From contig NZ_FORC01000001.1 in assembly GCF_900113905.1 (NCBI RefSeq), positions 1,114,060 to 1,178,059 on the forward strand: a stretch of 64,000 nt of DNA, in the 5' to 3' direction. The translations under genes were made by a program, and so were the position numbers. Positions 46,640 to 62,451 of the stretch are shown here, one piece after another. Origin of the DNA: Phytopseudomonas argentinensis. GTDB lineage: Bacteria; Pseudomonadota; Gammaproteobacteria; Pseudomonadales; Pseudomonadaceae. Positions within the stretch are counted from its first letter, which is position 1. Every line of letters begins with the position of its first letter. Below the pieces are notes generated by a model. It was not told where the DNA came from, did not search any database, and saw only the letters and a program-made list of their open reading frames with translations.

Positions 46640-49132
46640 TTACAGGCTGCGAGCCACCTGGACTTTCTCGAACACTTCGATCTTGTCGCCGACCTTGACG
46701 TCGTTGTAGCTCTTCACGGCGATACCGCACTCCATGCCATTACGCACTTCGGCCATATCGTCCTTGAAGCGACGCAGGGACTCCAACTCGCCTTCGAAGA
46801 TCACCACGTCGTCGCGCAGTACGCGGATCGGACGGTTACGGTAAACCGTACCCTCGACCACCATGCAACCGGCAACCGCGCCAAACTTCGGCGAACGGAA
46901 CACGTCACGCACTTCGGCGATACCCAGGATGTTCTCGCGAACGTCACTGCCGAGCATACCGGTGAGCGCCTTCTTGACGTCTTCGATGATGTCGTAGATG
47001 ACGTTGTAGTAGCGCATGTCCAGGCCTTCGGCCTCGACGATCTTGCGCGCACCCGCGTCAGCACGGACGTTGAAGCCGAACAGCACCGCATTGGACGCCA
47101 GCGCCAGGTTGGCATCGGATTCGGTGATACCACCGACACCGCCACCGACCACACGCACCTGCACCTCGTCGTTGCCCAGGCTGCTGAGCGAGCCCTGCAG
47201 CGCTTCCAGGGAACCACGGACGTCGGATTTGAGGACGATGTTGAGCGTCTTCTTCTCTTCCTGGCCCATGTTCTCGAAGATGTTTTCCAGCTTGCCGGCG
47301 TGAGCACGTGCCAGTTTCACTTCGCGGAACTTGCCCTGACGGAACAGCGCGACTTCACGGGCCTTCTTCTCGTCGGCGACGACAGTCATGTCATCACCGG
47401 CTTCCGGCGTACCGTCGAGACCGAGGATCTCGACCGGGATCGCTGGACCGGCTTCTTTGATTGGCTTGCCGTTCTCGTCGAGCATGGCGCGGATGCGGCC
47501 ATAGTTCGAGCCGACCAGCACCATATCGCCCTGACGCAGGGTACCGTCCTGAACCAGCACGGTAGCCACCGGACCACGGCCCTTGTCGAGACGCGACTCG
47601 ACCACTACACCACGGCCCGGGGCCGATGGGGTTGCCTTGAGCTCAAGCACTTCGGCTTGCAGCAGAACGGCTTCGAGCAGTTCGTCGACACCGGTACCGA
47701 CCTTGGCCGAAACCGGTACGAACGGCGTATCACCGCCCCACTCTTCCGAAGTCACGCCGTGTACCGACAGTTCGCTACGGATGCGATCGAGGTCAGCGCC
47801 TGGCTTGTCGATCTTGTTCACCGCGACCACCAGCGGCACGCCAGCAGCGACAGCGTGCTGGACGGCTTCGACGGTCTGCGGCATCACGCCGTCGTCGGCG
47901 GCAACCACCAGGATCACGATATCGGTAGCCTTGGCACCACGGGCACGCATCGCGGTGAACGCGGCGTGGCCTGGGGTATCGAGGAAGGTCACCATGCCGC
48001 GCTCGGTTTCCACGTGGTAGGCACCGATGTGCTGGGTGATACCACCCGCCTCACCGGAAGCGACCTTGGCACGACGGATGTAGTCGAGCAGCGAGGTCTT
48101 GCCATGGTCGACGTGACCCATGACGGTGACCACCGGAGCGCGAGCGAACTCTTCACCCTCGAACTTCAGCGACTCGGCCAGGGAATCTTCCAGCGCCGTG
48201 TCACTGACCAGGGTCACCTTGTGGCCCAGTTCTTCAGCGACCAGCTGGGCAGTTTCCTGATCCAGTACCTGGTTGATGGTGGCCGGGGTGCCCAGCTTGA
48301 ACATGAACTTGATGATTTCAGCAGCCTTGACCGACATCTGCTGGGCGAGATCGCCCACGGTGATGGTCTCGCCGATCTTCACTTCGCGCACGATAGGCCC
48401 GGTCGGGCTCTGGAAGCCGTGAACATTGCGCTTCTTGAGCTTGGCCTTGCCACGCCCACCACGACGGAAGCCATCGCTTTCTTCGTCGGTGGTACGCGGT
48501 GCAACACGCGGAGCAGGCGCCTTTTCCTTGACGGTCGGGCGATGCTGAGTGGTCTTGCGGTCACCACCACGGCGATCAGCGTCATCATTACGGGCCTTGT
48601 CCGGACGACGTGGCTCGTCTTTCTTGCGCTCTTCGACCGCCGGGGCAGCCACCGCAATGCTGGCCGGCGCGGGAGCCGCTTCAACGGGCGCAGAGGCTTC
48701 GCTGGCAGGCGAAGGCGCCTGACGCTTGGCTTCTTCTTCGGCCCTGCGCTTAGCCTCTTCCTCGGCCTTCAGGCGAGCGGCTTCCGCCGCGGCGCGTTGC
48801 TCTTCGAGCGCGCGCTGCTTCTCGGCTTCGATCTCTTCGTTGCTGCGCTCGACGAAGGTCTTCTTCTTGCGCACCTCAACGCTGATGGTTTTGCTGCCAG
48901 CCACGCGCAAGGTGCTCGTGGTCTTGCGCTGCAAGGTAATCTTGCGCGGCGCTTCGGCTTTCTTCTCGCCGTGGCTGCTTTTCAGATGAGCAAGCAGGGC
49001 CTGCTTCTCATTGTCGGTGACAACTTGCTCGGCACTGCTGTGCGGCAAACCCGCCTCTCGCATCTGCTGCAGCAGGCGCTCTACCGGTGTGTCGACCACT
49101 TGGGCCAGTTCTTTCACCGTGACTTGCGTCAT
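46640..49132 (-). CDS. infB: translation initiation factor IF-2
   Basis: The protein has 830 residues: an N-terminal IF2N helix bundle ([20 protein letters not shown]), a long charged Ala/Glu/Lys linker (about 90-240), then the G domain with [12 protein letters not shown] (near 338), DTPGHAAF and NKIDKPGAD, and C-terminal beta-barrel and fMet-tRNA-binding domains. It delivers initiator tRNA to the 30S subunit; the tRNA-fMet gene lies at the head of the same strand block. Confidence 0.98.
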   Translation of the reverse strand: MTQVTVKELAQVVDTPVERLLQQMREAGLPHSSAEQVVTDNEKQALLAHLKSSHGEKKAEAPRKITLQRKTTSTLRVAGSKTISVEVRKKKTFVERSNEEIEAEKQRALEEQRAAAEAARLKAEEEAKRRAEEEAKRQAPSPASEASAPVEAAPAPASIAVAAPAVEERKKDEPRRPDKARNDDADRRGGDRKTTQHRPTVKEKAPAPRVAPRTTDEESDGFRRGGRGKAKLKKRNVHGFQSPTGPIVREVKIGETITVGDLAQQMSVKAAEIIKFMFKLGTPATINQVLDQETAQLVAEELGHKVTLVSDTALEDSLAESLKFEGEEFARAPVVTVMGHVDHGKTSLLDYIRRAKVASGEAGGITQHIGAYHVETERGMVTFLDTPGHAAFTAMRARGAKATDIVILVVAADDGVMPQTVEAVQHAVAAGVPLVVAVNKIDKPGADLDRIRSELSVHGVTSEEWGGDTPFVPVSAKVGTGVDELLEAVLLQAEVLELKATPSAPGRGVVVESRLDKGRGPVATVLVQDGTLRQGDMVLVGSNYGRIRAMLDENGKPIKEAGPAIPVEILGLDGTPEAGDDMTVVADEKKAREVALFRQGKFREVKLARAHAGKLENIFENMGQEEKKTLNIVLKSDVRGSLEALQGSLSSLGNDEVQVRVVGGGVGGITESDANLALASNAVLFGFNVRADAGARKIVEAEGLDMRYYNVIYDIIEDVKKALTGMLGSDVRENILGIAEVRDVFRSPKFGAVAGCMVVEGTVYRNRPIRVLRDDVVIFEGELESLRRFKDDMAEVRNGMECGIAVKSYNDVKVGDKIEVFEKVQVARSL

Positions 49133-49158
49133 GCACTTCTCTCCTCAGGCCGTAAAAC

Positions 49159-50640
49159 TTACTCGAACCAGTGGGCTCGGGCGGCCATGATCAGCTTGCC
49201 GGCACGCTCTTGGTCGATGCCGTCGATGTCGAGCAGGTCGTCAATAGACTGCTCGGCCAGGTCTTCGCGGGTAACCACACCGCGCACTGCCAGCTCCTGC
49301 GCCAGGCCTTTGTCCATACCCTCGAGTTCGAGGAGGTCTTCGGCCGGCTGGGCGTCTGCCAGTTTTTCTTCCGTGGCGATGGCTTTGGTCAGCAAACGAT
49401 CCTTCGCTCGCGAGCGCAGCTCATTGACGATTTCTTCGTCGAAACCATCGATGCTGAGCATCTCTTCCATCGGCACGTAGGCGATTTCTTCCAGGCTGGT
49501 AAAGCCTTCTTCGACCAGCACCTGGGCCAGCTCTTCGTCGACTTCCAGCTCGTCGATGAAGCCTTGCAGGATATCGCCGGTCTCTGCCTGCTGCTTGGCC
49601 TGGATGTCCGCCTCGGTCATCACGTTCAGCGTCCAGCCGGTCAGCTGGCTGGCCAGGCGTACGTTCTGACCGCCACGGCCAATCGCTTGTGCCAGGTTGT
49701 CTTCGCCTACGGCGATGTCCATGGCGTGCGCGTCTTCGTCAACGATGATCGCCGCGACTTCAGCCGGCGACATGGCGTTGATGACGAACTGCGCCGGGTT
49801 GTCGTCCCACAGCACGATGTCCACACGCTCGCCAACCAGCTCGCCGGAGACCGCCTGTACACGCGAACCGCGCATACCGATGCAGGCGCCCTGCGGGTCG
49901 ATGCGCTTGTCCTTGGAACGCACCGCGATCTTGGCACGCGAGCCCGGGTCACGGGAGGCGGCCTTGACCTCGATGAGGCCTTCGGCGATTTCCGGCACTT
50001 CGATACGGAACAGTTCGATCAGCATTTCCGGCGCGGTGCGCGACAGGATCAGCTGGGGACCGCGGTTCTCGGTGCGGATTTCCTTGAGCAGTGCACGCAG
50101 GCGCACACCGACACGGAAGGTTTCGCGCGGAATGATGTCCTCACGAGCCAGCAGCGCCTCGGCGTTGGCGCCCAGGTCGACGATGACGTTGTCGCGGGTG
50201 ACCTTCTTGACCGTACCGGCAATGATCTCGCCCAGACGCTCGCGATAGGCTTCGACGACCTGAGCACGTTCGGCCTCGCGCACTTTCTGCACGATGACCT
50301 GCTTGGCAGTCTGCGCGGCGATACGGCCGAACTCGATGGACTCGATCTTTTCTTCGAGCACATCACCGACCTTGGCGTTCGCCTCGACCGCACGTGGCAT
50401 GTCAGTCGTTACCTGGTGCGCCGGATCTTCGAAGTTTTCCTCGTCGACCACGGTCCAGCAACGGAAGGTCTCGTAGCTACCGCTCTGGCGATTGATCGCC
50501 ACACGCAGTTCGACTTCATCTTCAAAACGTTTCTTGGTCGCTGTGGCCAGCGCCAACTCCAGCGCCTCGAAAATCACAGCGGCCGGTACACCCTTTTCAT
50601 TGGATACCGACTCAACAACCAGCAGTACTTCTTTGCTCAT
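49159..50640 (-). CDS. nusA: transcription termination/antitermination factor NusA
   Basis: The ATG at 50640 gives 493 residues ([20 protein letters not shown]), as in PAO1; the upstream extension is rejected. Order: N-terminal polymerase-binding domain, S1 (from about 135), KH1 and KH2 ([33 protein letters not shown]), then two C-terminal helix-hairpin-helix acidic repeats. Confidence 0.98.
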   Translation of the reverse strand: MSKEVLLVVESVSNEKGVPAAVIFEALELALATATKKRFEDEVELRVAINRQSGSYETFRCWTVVDEENFEDPAHQVTTDMPRAVEANAKVGDVLEEKIESIEFGRIAAQTAKQVIVQKVREAERAQVVEAYRERLGEIIAGTVKKVTRDNVIVDLGANAEALLAREDIIPRETFRVGVRLRALLKEIRTENRGPQLILSRTAPEMLIELFRIEVPEIAEGLIEVKAASRDPGSRAKIAVRSKDKRIDPQGACIGMRGSRVQAVSGELVGERVDIVLWDDNPAQFVINAMSPAEVAAIIVDEDAHAMDIAVGEDNLAQAIGRGGQNVRLASQLTGWTLNVMTEADIQAKQQAETGDILQGFIDELEVDEELAQVLVEEGFTSLEEIAYVPMEEMLSIDGFDEEIVNELRSRAKDRLLTKAIATEEKLADAQPAEDLLELEGMDKGLAQELAVRGVVTREDLAEQSIDDLLDIDGIDQERAGKLIMAARAHWFE

Positions 50641-50703
50641 CGTACGCCTCGCCTTTCGCAATCCATTGGGATCCACGCATTCCGATCCCGCAGGATCCGC
50701 GTC

Positions 50704-51162
50704 TCAATCAAATCGGGGGATAATGTTGGCCTTGTCGATCAAATCGATCGGCAAAAGAAACTCGTGGTCATCCACCTGCACCACCACGTCCTCTTCCTCC
50801 ACACCGCGGAGCAGACCCTGAAAGTTGCGGCGACCCTCGAACGGTGAGCGCAACTTGATTTTCACCTGTTCGCCGACGTGACTGGCGAACTGAGCCAACG
50901 TAAACAGTGGCCGATCCATACCAGGCGACGACACCTCGAGGGTGTACTCCGCACTGATGGGATCCTCGACGTCGAGAACGCCGCTGATCTGCCGGCTGAC
51001 CTTCTCGCAATCGTCGATGAGAATGCCGTCGGCATGATCGATGTAAATACGTAGCAGCGAATGCCGCCCCTGAGACAGGAACTCGATACCCCAGCATTCG
51101 TAGCCAAGCGCTTCGACTACCGGGGCCACCAAGGCCTGCAACTGTTCTAGCTTGCTCGACAC
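50704..51162 (-). CDS. rimP: ribosome maturation factor RimP
   Basis: The GTG at 51162 gives 152 residues ([20 protein letters not shown]), the PAO1 length and start. The longer open frame to 51315 runs into the tRNA gene. Conserved blocks are GYECWGIEF and [11 protein letters not shown]. It helps 30S assembly. First protein gene of the nusA-infB operon. Confidence 0.95.
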   Translation of the reverse strand: MSSKLEQLQALVAPVVEALGYECWGIEFLSQGRHSLLRIYIDHADGILIDDCEKVSRQISGVLDVEDPISAEYTLEVSSPGMDRPLFTLAQFASHVGEQVKIKLRSPFEGRRNFQGLLRGVEEEDVVVQVDDHEFLLPIDLIDKANIIPRFD

Positions 51163-51260
51163 CTGAACCCCTCGCGCATGCTGTGCAAATAAAAAATGGG
51201 CGAAACGCCCATCTACAAGACCGCCAACGCGGCGGCAAATCTGTCGACCAGCTAGCAAAA

Positions 51261-51278
51261 AGCCCCTTGGAAGGGGCT
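51261..51278 (-). terminator. terminator between tRNA-fMet and rimP
   Basis: AGCCCCTT pairs with AAGGGGCT (51261-51268, 51271-51278), followed on the minus strand by TTTTTGC. It lies between the tRNA and rimP. Confidence 0.75.
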
Positions 51279-51288
51279 CAGCTACAAC

Positions 51289-51365
<77 letters not shown>

Positions 51366-51431
51366 TCAAAACTGGGAGCGGATTATACGACCGAACCGCC
51401 CTGCGGGTCAACCAACCCCCAGATACAGAAA

Positions 51432-51450
51432 AGCCCGCATGCAGCGGGCT
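51432..51450 (-). terminator. terminator after tRNA-Leu
   Basis: AGCCCGC pairs with GCGGGCT (51432-51438, 51444-51450), followed on the minus strand by TTTTC. Confidence 0.7.
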
Positions 51451-51462
51451 CTCCTGTTCAAT

Positions 51463-51548
51463 TGGTACCGAGAAGGGGACTCGAACCCCTACAGCCTATG
51501 GCCACTACCACCTCAAGGTAGCGTGTCTACCAATTCCACCACCTCGGC
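51463..51548 (-). tRNA. tRNA-Leu (anticodon GAG)
   Basis: An 86-nt class II tRNA: acceptor GCCGAGG/TCTCGGT, anticodon loop TTGAGGT giving GAG (51514-51512), long variable arm TGGCCATAGGCTGT, T arm AGGGGTTCGAGTCCCCT, and encoded CCA. It lies 10 bp after secG. Confidence 0.96.
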
Positions 51549-51558
51549 ATTTTGACAC

Positions 51559-51948
51559 TTACTGCGCTTCGGGAGCCTGAGGTACATCTTGCTCGCTCGA
51601 AGCTGGCGCCTGCTGTTGCTGCTCAGGCACCGGTACATCTTCTGCAGGCTTGTTGGCCTGCGGCACTTCCATCACTGCCGGATCCGGCAAACCAGCCTGA
51701 CCCAGTGTATCAGACTTTTGATTAGCAAAATACGCTAACCCCAAGCTGGTAATGAAAAAAGCGGTGGCGAGTATAGCAGTAACTCGACTCAGAAAGGTAG
51801 TGGTTCCTTGACTACCGAACACGGTATTCGAAGCACCCGCACCAAACGAAGCACCTGCATCGGCACCCTTACCCTGCTGCAGCAGAACCAGCACAACCAC
51901 ACCGATCGCACCCAGCAGATGAAGAACTACAACGACTGTTTCCAGCAT
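51559..51948 (-). CDS. secG: preprotein translocase subunit SecG
   Basis: The ATG at 51948 gives 129 residues with two membrane helices (about 3-22 and 52-72) joined by the conserved [17 protein letters not shown] loop. The Pro/Gln-rich C-terminal tail is longer than in E. coli SecG, as in other pseudomonads. It aids SecA-driven translocation. It starts 4 bp after the tpiA stop. Confidence 0.94.
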   Translation of the reverse strand: MLETVVVVLHLLGAIGVVVLVLLQQGKGADAGASFGAGASNTVFGSQGTTTFLSRVTAILATAFFITSLGLAYFANQKSDTLGQAGLPDPAVMEVPQANKPAEDVPVPEQQQQAPASSEQDVPQAPEAQ

Positions 51949-51952
51949 ATTC

Positions 51953-52708
51953 TTAGTTTCCCGCAGCGCGACAGATCGCGCCGAACTCATCCGCATTCAG
52001 AGAGGCTCCACCCACAAGCCCCCCATCGATATCAGGCATGCCGAAAAGCTCGGCTGCATTGGCGGCCTTGACGCTGCCGCCGTAAAGAATTCTCAAGCCA
52101 CCTGCCACTTCTGCATCTTTCGCAGCAACTCGTGCACGAATGGCCGCATGTACGTCCTGAGCCTGCTGAGGCGAGGCCGTCAGCCCGGTACCAATGGCCC
52201 AGACTGGCTCATAGGCCACAACCGCAGCCGAAAGCACCGCCACCCCCAACGCATCGATCACGCTGTCGAGCAGACGCGCAACCACTGCAAGGGTTTCGCC
52301 CGCCTCGCGCTGTTCCAGGGTTTCCCCCACGCACAACACGGGAATCAGCCCAGCTGCCTGAGCCGCGGCGAACTTGCGTACCACCTGCTCCTCGCTGTCA
52401 CCCAGAATCAGGCGTCGCTCGGAATGGCCGACCAGCACGAGCTTGCAACCGGCATCGCGCAACTGCTCGCTCGATACCTCTCCGGTCAGCGCCCCCTGCC
52501 CAGCCTCGATTGCACAGTCCTGCGCGCCTACCGACAACGCAACACCCTTCAATCCCTCGACAACCTGAGCGAGGTGAATACTGACAGGAAACACCGCAAC
52601 CTCGACACCGGCAGGCAGTGCCTGCCGATTCAGACCATCGATCAGCTCTGCGACACTGGCGCGGGTACCGTGCATTTTCCAGTTACCAGCAACCATTGAG
52701 CGACGCAT
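51953..52708 (-). CDS. tpiA: triosephosphate isomerase
   Basis: The 251-residue TIM barrel has catalytic Lys in AGNWKMHG, His in LVGHSERR (near 96), Glu in [12 protein letters not shown] (near 167) and the phosphate loop [12 protein letters not shown]. It interconverts dihydroxyacetone phosphate and glyceraldehyde 3-phosphate. It sits between glmM and secG as in PAO1. Confidence 0.97.
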   Translation of the reverse strand: MRRSMVAGNWKMHGTRASVAELIDGLNRQALPAGVEVAVFPVSIHLAQVVEGLKGVALSVGAQDCAIEAGQGALTGEVSSEQLRDAGCKLVLVGHSERRLILGDSEEQVVRKFAAAQAAGLIPVLCVGETLEQREAGETLAVVARLLDSVIDALGVAVLSAAVVAYEPVWAIGTGLTASPQQAQDVHAAIRARVAAKDAEVAGGLRILYGGSVKAANAAELFGMPDIDGGLVGGASLNADEFGAICRAAGN

Positions 52709-52773
52709 GCTTTACCTCGTTGGTCAAAGAGGGCGCAGATGTTACCCAACCGCTTGTGGACTGGCAAGCCGAA

Positions 52774-54111
52774 TCAAGCACAGACGCGCGAGACAATTTC
52801 AGCCAATTCATTGGCATAAGCCCGAACCTGGGTTTCGTCCTCGCCCTCGACCATCACCCGCACCAGGGGCTCGGTGCCGGACTTGCGCAGCAGCACACGG
52901 CCACGCCCGGCCATGCGCTCGGTTACGCTATCGCTGGCAGCCTGCACATCCGGATGCTTGAGCGGATCGATGCCGCCGGCGAAACGCACGTTGACCAGCA
53001 CCTGTGGGCATTTGCGCAGGCCCTGGCGAGCCTCCGCCAGGCTCTGGCCACGACGGCGAATAGCCAGCAGCACCTGCAGCGCCGCGACGATGGCATCACC
53101 AGTGGTCACATGCTGGAAGCACACCAGGTGCCCGGAGTTCTCGCCACCCAGTTGCCAGCCACGCTCGAGCAGTTCGGCGATCACATAGCGGTCGCCCACA
53201 TTGGCGCGCACGAAGGGAATGTCCAACTCCTTCAGCGCGAGCTCGAGACCCAGGTTGCTCATCAGCGTACCGACCACACCGCCCTGCAGCTTGCTGCGGG
53301 CCTGCAAGTCCCTGGCGATGATGAACAACAGCTCGTCGCCATCGACCACCGCACCGGTATGATCGACCATCAGCACACGATCGGCATCGCCGTCGAAGGC
53401 GATCCCCAGATCGGCATGGCGCGCCACCACTTCGGCCTGCAGGTTCTCGATATGGGTCGAACCGCAGTCGGCGTTGATGTTCAGTCCATTGGGCTGGGCC
53501 GACAGCACCGACACTTCCGCACCCAGCTCCTGGAACACCGCCGGCGCCACCTTGTAGGCCGCACCGTGGGCACAATCGAGCACGATCTTCAGCCCGGCGA
53601 AGTCGGTGCTGGTCGGCACGCTGCTCTTGCAGAATTCGATATAGCGACCGGCCGCGTCGTTGATCCGCGAGACCTTGCCAAGCTGCTCGGACTCGACCAC
53701 GGTCATCGGCGCATCGAGCAGCTCTTCGATCATCAGTTCGACGTCATCGGGTAGCTTGGTGCCCTGCCCCGAGAAGAACTTGATGCCGTTGTCGTGATGC
53801 GGATTGTGCGAGGCACTGATGACGATACCGGCCTCGGCGTGGAAGGTGCGCGTCAGGTAGGCGATCGCCGGCGTCGGCATGGGCCCCAGCAGCATGACGT
53901 CAGCACCGGCAGCAGAAAGACCGGCTTCCAATGCCGACTCGAACATATAGCCGGAAATGCGCGTGTCCTTGCCGATCAGAATGCGGCACTTGCCCTGTTT
54001 GCGGAAGGCCATGCCCGCGGCCCAACCGAGCTTGAGCATGAAATCGGGGGTGATCGGATAATGTCCGACACGCCCACGAATACCGTCGGTGCCAAAATAC
54101 TTGCGACTCAA
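52774..54111 (-). CDS. glmM: phosphoglucosamine mutase
   Basis: The protein has 445 residues. The phosphoserine loop is [15 protein letters not shown] (Ser about 101), the Mg site DGDADR (about 243) and the C-terminal phosphate site [12 protein letters not shown]. It makes glucosamine 1-phosphate for UDP-GlcNAc, feeding both the Mur pathway and LpxC. The start lies 21 bp after the folP stop. Confidence 0.97.
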   Translation of the reverse strand: MSRKYFGTDGIRGRVGHYPITPDFMLKLGWAAGMAFRKQGKCRILIGKDTRISGYMFESALEAGLSAAGADVMLLGPMPTPAIAYLTRTFHAEAGIVISASHNPHHDNGIKFFSGQGTKLPDDVELMIEELLDAPMTVVESEQLGKVSRINDAAGRYIEFCKSSVPTSTDFAGLKIVLDCAHGAAYKVAPAVFQELGAEVSVLSAQPNGLNINADCGSTHIENLQAEVVARHADLGIAFDGDADRVLMVDHTGAVVDGDELLFIIARDLQARSKLQGGVVGTLMSNLGLELALKELDIPFVRANVGDRYVIAELLERGWQLGGENSGHLVCFQHVTTGDAIVAALQVLLAIRRRGQSLAEARQGLRKCPQVLVNVRFAGGIDPLKHPDVQAASDSVTERMAGRGRVLLRKSGTEPLVRVMVEGEDETQVRAYANELAEIVSRVCA

Positions 54112-54132
54112 AACGACAACTCCTTTGTTTAT

Positions 54133-54984
54133 TTACTGCGCCGCCTCGACCGCGGCGACCATGCGCACCACGTCGACGGTTTCCGCCACATCGTGAACGC
54201 GCAGGATATGCGCCCCCTTGGCGACCGCCAGGGCTGCCAGGGCCAGACTGCCATACAGGCGACCATCCACTTCGCGGCCCAGCACGGCGCCAATCATACT
54301 CTTGCGCGACACGCCGACCAGTAGCGGCAGACCGAAAGCCTGCAGGGCCGGCATGCGCCGGAACAGGCTGAGGTTGTGCTCCAGGGTCTTGGCAAAGCCG
54401 AAACCCGGGTCGAGCACGATACGCTGCGCCGGTATGCCGGCCGCTGCGCAGACGGCCAACCGCTCGCGCAGAAAATCCGCCACGGCATCCAGCACGTCAT
54501 CGTACTGAGGGCTGTGCTGCATGGTCGTGGGCTCGCCACGCATATGCATCAGGCATACCGGCAATCCACTCTCGGCCGCCGCCTGCAGCGCGCCCTCACG
54601 CTGCAGCGAGCGCACGTCATTGATAAATCCGGCCCCCAACCTGGCCGACTGGCGAATGACCTCAGGCGTCGAGGTGTCCACGGAAATGATCACATCCAGC
54701 TCAGCGGCCACGGCCTCGACCATCGGCGCGACACGTTCGAGCTCCTGCTGCGCCGACACCGGTGCGGCGCCCGGCCGAGTCGACTCGCCGCCAATATCGA
54801 TCAGCGTCGCGCCAGCGCGCACCATGCCCTCGGCATGGCGCAGCGCCGCATCGCGCATTGCGAAACGGCCACCGTCGGAAAAGGAGTCGGGGGTAACGTT
54901 GAGGATACCCATCACTTGCGGATGGCTTAAATCAAGAAACCGGCTGCCACAAGGCAGCCGGTTGTTTGTTTGCACTAGAGACAT
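54133..54984 (-). CDS. folP: dihydropteroate synthase
   Basis: The 283-residue TIM barrel has GILNVTPDSFSDGG (about 26-39), GGESTRPGA and DPGFGFAKT. It condenses p-aminobenzoate with the pterin pyrophosphate and is the sulfonamide target. It starts 9 bp after the ftsH stop; the ftsH-folP-glmM order is widely conserved. Confidence 0.97.
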   Translation of the reverse strand: MSLVQTNNRLPCGSRFLDLSHPQVMGILNVTPDSFSDGGRFAMRDAALRHAEGMVRAGATLIDIGGESTRPGAAPVSAQQELERVAPMVEAVAAELDVIISVDTSTPEVIRQSARLGAGFINDVRSLQREGALQAAAESGLPVCLMHMRGEPTTMQHSPQYDDVLDAVADFLRERLAVCAAAGIPAQRIVLDPGFGFAKTLEHNLSLFRRMPALQAFGLPLLVGVSRKSMIGAVLGREVDGRLYGSLALAALAVAKGAHILRVHDVAETVDVVRMVAAVEAAQ

Positions 54985-54993
54985 GTGACGGTT

Positions 54994-56910
<1,917 letters not shown>

Positions 56911-56973
56911 GTCGTTCAATTAGCTACCCTCTGAAGCAGGCCCCTTGCTGAAGCGTGCCTCGCATGACGACCA

Positions 56974-57001
56974 GTTATAAACCGATCTAACTTACTACAA
57001 A
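56974..57001 (-). promoter_or_regulatory. candidate promoter for ftsH
   Basis: On the minus strand TTTGTA (57001-56996) and TATAAC (56979-56974) are separated by 16 bp in the 187-bp gap after rlmE, about 64 bp before the ftsH ATG. No good heat-shock sigma32 match was seen by eye. Confidence 0.35.
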
Positions 57002-57097
57002 CGCCCGCTCATGGCTGACACCGTCTGTAACCCTTTATGAGACATCTGCCCATTACGATGCGCGTCTTGGCTTGGACTGACAACCACGCCATTGGTT

Positions 57098-57730
57098 TTA
57101 CTCGGCCTTCGCCCCCTTGAAGCCACGGGCCAGCAGATATTGCTCGCGGGAGCGCCCACGCGATGACAGCGGTTTGCGCATCTGCACCTTGTCGAACAGG
57201 CTGCGCACCTCCTTGTGGTACTCGTCGAACCCCTCGCCCTGGAAGATCTTGATCAGAAAATCACCGCCTGGCTTCAACACCCGGCCAGCCAGATCCAGAG
57301 CCAGCTCGCACAGATACATGGCACGCGGCTGATCGGCGGCCCTCACCCCACTCATATTGGGGGCCATATCGGAAATCACAAGGTCGACGGGATGATTGTC
57401 GATGGCCTCGAGAATCCGCGCGAACACCGCATCCTCGGTGAAATCGCCCTGGATGAAGGTGACATCCGGAATACTGTCCATCTCCAGGATGTCGGAGGCG
57501 ATCAGCCGTCCCTTGTCGCCGATCACCCGGCTGGTGACCTGGGACCAGCCGCCCGGCGCGGCGCCAAGGTCGACCACGGTCATGCCGGGACGCAGGATGC
57601 GATCCTTGTCCTGCACCTCCAAAAGCTTGTAACTGGCACGTGAACGGTAGCCGTCCTTTTGCGCCATTTTGACGTACGGGTCGTCGAAATGCTCTTTCAG
57701 CCAACGCTGGCTGGTCTTGGAACGGGCCAC
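57098..57730 (-). CDS. rlmE: 23S rRNA U2552 2'-O-methyltransferase RlmE (FtsJ/RrmJ)
   Basis: The 210-residue protein has the SAM motif [14 protein letters not shown] (about 49-62), the catalytic Lys in [11 protein letters not shown] and Asp in [13 protein letters not shown]. It methylates the ribosomal A loop late in 50S assembly. Divergent from yhbY and upstream of ftsH, the conserved order. Confidence 0.97.
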   Translation of the reverse strand: MARSKTSQRWLKEHFDDPYVKMAQKDGYRSRASYKLLEVQDKDRILRPGMTVVDLGAAPGGWSQVTSRVIGDKGRLIASDILEMDSIPDVTFIQGDFTEDAVFARILEAIDNHPVDLVISDMAPNMSGVRAADQPRAMYLCELALDLAGRVLKPGGDFLIKIFQGEGFDEYHKEVRSLFDKVQMRKPLSSRGRSREQYLLARGFKGAKAE

Positions 57731-57827
57731 ACAACACCTCGGTAGAACGGAATGAATAACTGGGCGTGTCTCGGGCGGCTCGGTTAAAATAGCCCGCTTT
57801 CCCAGATTAATACGCAGGGTTCAGATT

Positions 57828-58139
57828 ATGCCGCTCACTCAAGAGCAGAAGAAACAGTTCAAATCTATCGGCCACCACCTGAAACCGGTATTGATCGTCG
57901 CCGACAACGGTGTTACCGAAGGCGTACTGGCCGAACTCGAGCGCGCGCTGAACGACCATGAACTGATCAAGATCCAGGTGCGCATCACCGAGCGCGACGA
58001 CCGTTTGGCGGTTATCGATGAGCTGTGCAAGGCCAGCAAGGCCGAACTGGCGCAGATCATCGGCAAGATGGCACTGCTGTACCGCAAGAATCCCAAGGCC
58101 AACCGCAACCTGTCCAACATCAGCCGCTACCAGGGCTGA
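57828..58139 (+). CDS. yhbY: CRM-domain RNA-binding protein YhbY
   Basis: The 103-residue single CRM domain has the pattern LKPVLIVADNGVTEGVLAEL and a C-terminal basic helix. It associates with pre-50S particles. A TAAAAT hexamer at 57785-57790 may be its -10. It is divergent from rlmE (97-bp gap), the usual arrangement in gammaproteobacteria. Confidence 0.95.
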   Translation: MPLTQEQKKQFKSIGHHLKPVLIVADNGVTEGVLAELERALNDHELIKIQVRITERDDRLAVIDELCKASKAELAQIIGKMALLYRKNPKANRNLSNISRYQG

Positions 58140-58148
58140 TCCTGCTGC

Positions 58149-58604
58149 TCAGCCGACCTGCGGGTCGGCTGCCACGGGCCGGCGCGGCACCGGCTGCAAG
58201 ACCAGCAACACGCCAAAGAACGCCAGCACCAGGTAGCTGAACAGCTGCCAGCGCAGCGCCTGCGGCCAGACTATCAGGGAAACCAGAAAGGCCAGCGAAA
58301 GGGCCAGCACCGCGAGCAGCAATTGCCCGCTGCGCTCGCGCCACAGCGCCGAAGCGCTGCGCTGCCTGACCAGCAGCAGAACCTGCAGCAGCGCGGCACC
58401 CAGCGCAACGCCGACCATCTGCGGCACCAGCGTGCGTGCCACTTCCTCGATCAGCAAGGGTGCCAGGCCAACACTGGCCAGGCCCGGCAGCACCAGAAAA
58501 TGCAATGTCCAGATGCCGCCGACCCAGAGGGTTTGCAGCAGCACCCAGGCATTGGCTGCGCGGTCAGGCGCAGCGACTCGATCAGACGTGGCGAACTTCG
58601 ACAA
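58149..58604 (-). CDS. DUF4149 membrane protein
   Basis: A predicted inner-membrane protein with about four helices, recognised by [20 protein letters not shown] near the start of the conserved part. The function is unknown. The start is not clear: I chose TTG at 58604, overlapping the greA 3' end by 23 bp; a GTG at 58544 or GTG at 58625 are alternatives. It corresponds to PAO1 PA4754 and is convergent with yhbY. Confidence 0.72.
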   Translation of the reverse strand: MSKFATSDRVAAPDRAANAWVLLQTLWVGGIWTLHFLVLPGLASVGLAPLLIEEVARTLVPQMVGVALGAALLQVLLLVRQRSASALWRERSGQLLLAVLALSLAFLVSLIVWPQALRWQLFSYLVLAFFGVLLVLQPVPRRPVAADPQVG

Positions 58605-59054
58605 TCTCGTACTCGACCAAACCACTGGGGGTATTGACCCCGACCACATCCCCTTCGCTCTTGCCTACCAGGGCACGAGCGATGGGCGACCCTACGGAAA
58701 GCTTGCCCTGCTTGATGTCGGCCTCGTCCTCGCCAACGATCTGGTAGGTCACGCTCTCGTCGGTCTCGACGTTGGCGATCTCCACGGTGGTACCGAAGAT
58801 CACCTTGCCGGTGTGGGCGATGGTGGTGACGTCGATGATCACCGCGTTCTGCAGGCGCCCCTCGATATCACGCACGCGCGCCTCGACCATGCCCTGCTCC
58901 TCGCGGGCGGCATGGTATTCGGCGTTTTCCTTGAGGTCACCCAGCTCGCGAGCCTCGGCAATCGCCTGGCTGAGGGCCGGACGACGCACCTTGGTCAGGT
59001 GCGCCAGTTCTTCTTCCAGGGCGCGGGCGCCCTGGACGGTCATCGGGTACTTGT

Positions 59055-59058
<4 letters not shown>
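58582..59058 (-). CDS. greA: transcription elongation factor GreA
   Basis: The 158-residue protein has an N-terminal coiled coil with acidic tip ([15 protein letters not shown], about 41-55) and a C-terminal FKBP-like domain ([17 protein letters not shown]). It stimulates RNA cleavage by backtracked polymerase. Its ATG overlaps the carB stop by four bases, so it is part of the car operon, as reported for P. aeruginosa. Confidence 0.97.
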
Positions 59059-62276
<3,218 letters not shown>

Positions 62277-62451
62277 GTTCTCTCTCGAATCCTTAGGTCA
62301 GTCGGCGAGTCATCTTGAAAGCTACTGCGCGCTATCTGGGCTGCGTTGCGCGGTACTCACTTCCTCGCCGTACTAACACATGTACTGTCTCGTCGTTGCG
62401 TGCCGGGCGCCTTGCCCAGACAGCGCTCGCTACGCTTTCCAGACGACTCGT
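62277..62451. other. carB-carA intergenic region (175 bp)
   Basis: No gene was found. Most of it is the inverted-repeat element at 62317-62440. Confidence 0.7.
62317..62440. repeat. 124-bp intergenic element with imperfect inverted ends
   Basis: The left arm (62317-62341, gaaagc...gcgct.atctgggc) matches the reverse complement of the right arm (62414-62440) over about 25 bases with small gaps. The centre holds gtac-8 nt-gtac (62370-62385). There is no coding potential. It sits inside the carA-carB transcript and could fold into a long hairpin that tunes carB relative to carA. Confidence 0.55.

Noticed and set aside
46523..49480. 985-codon open frame opposite infB and nusA
   Set aside because: Antisense shadow spanning the infB-nusA border with no domain signature.
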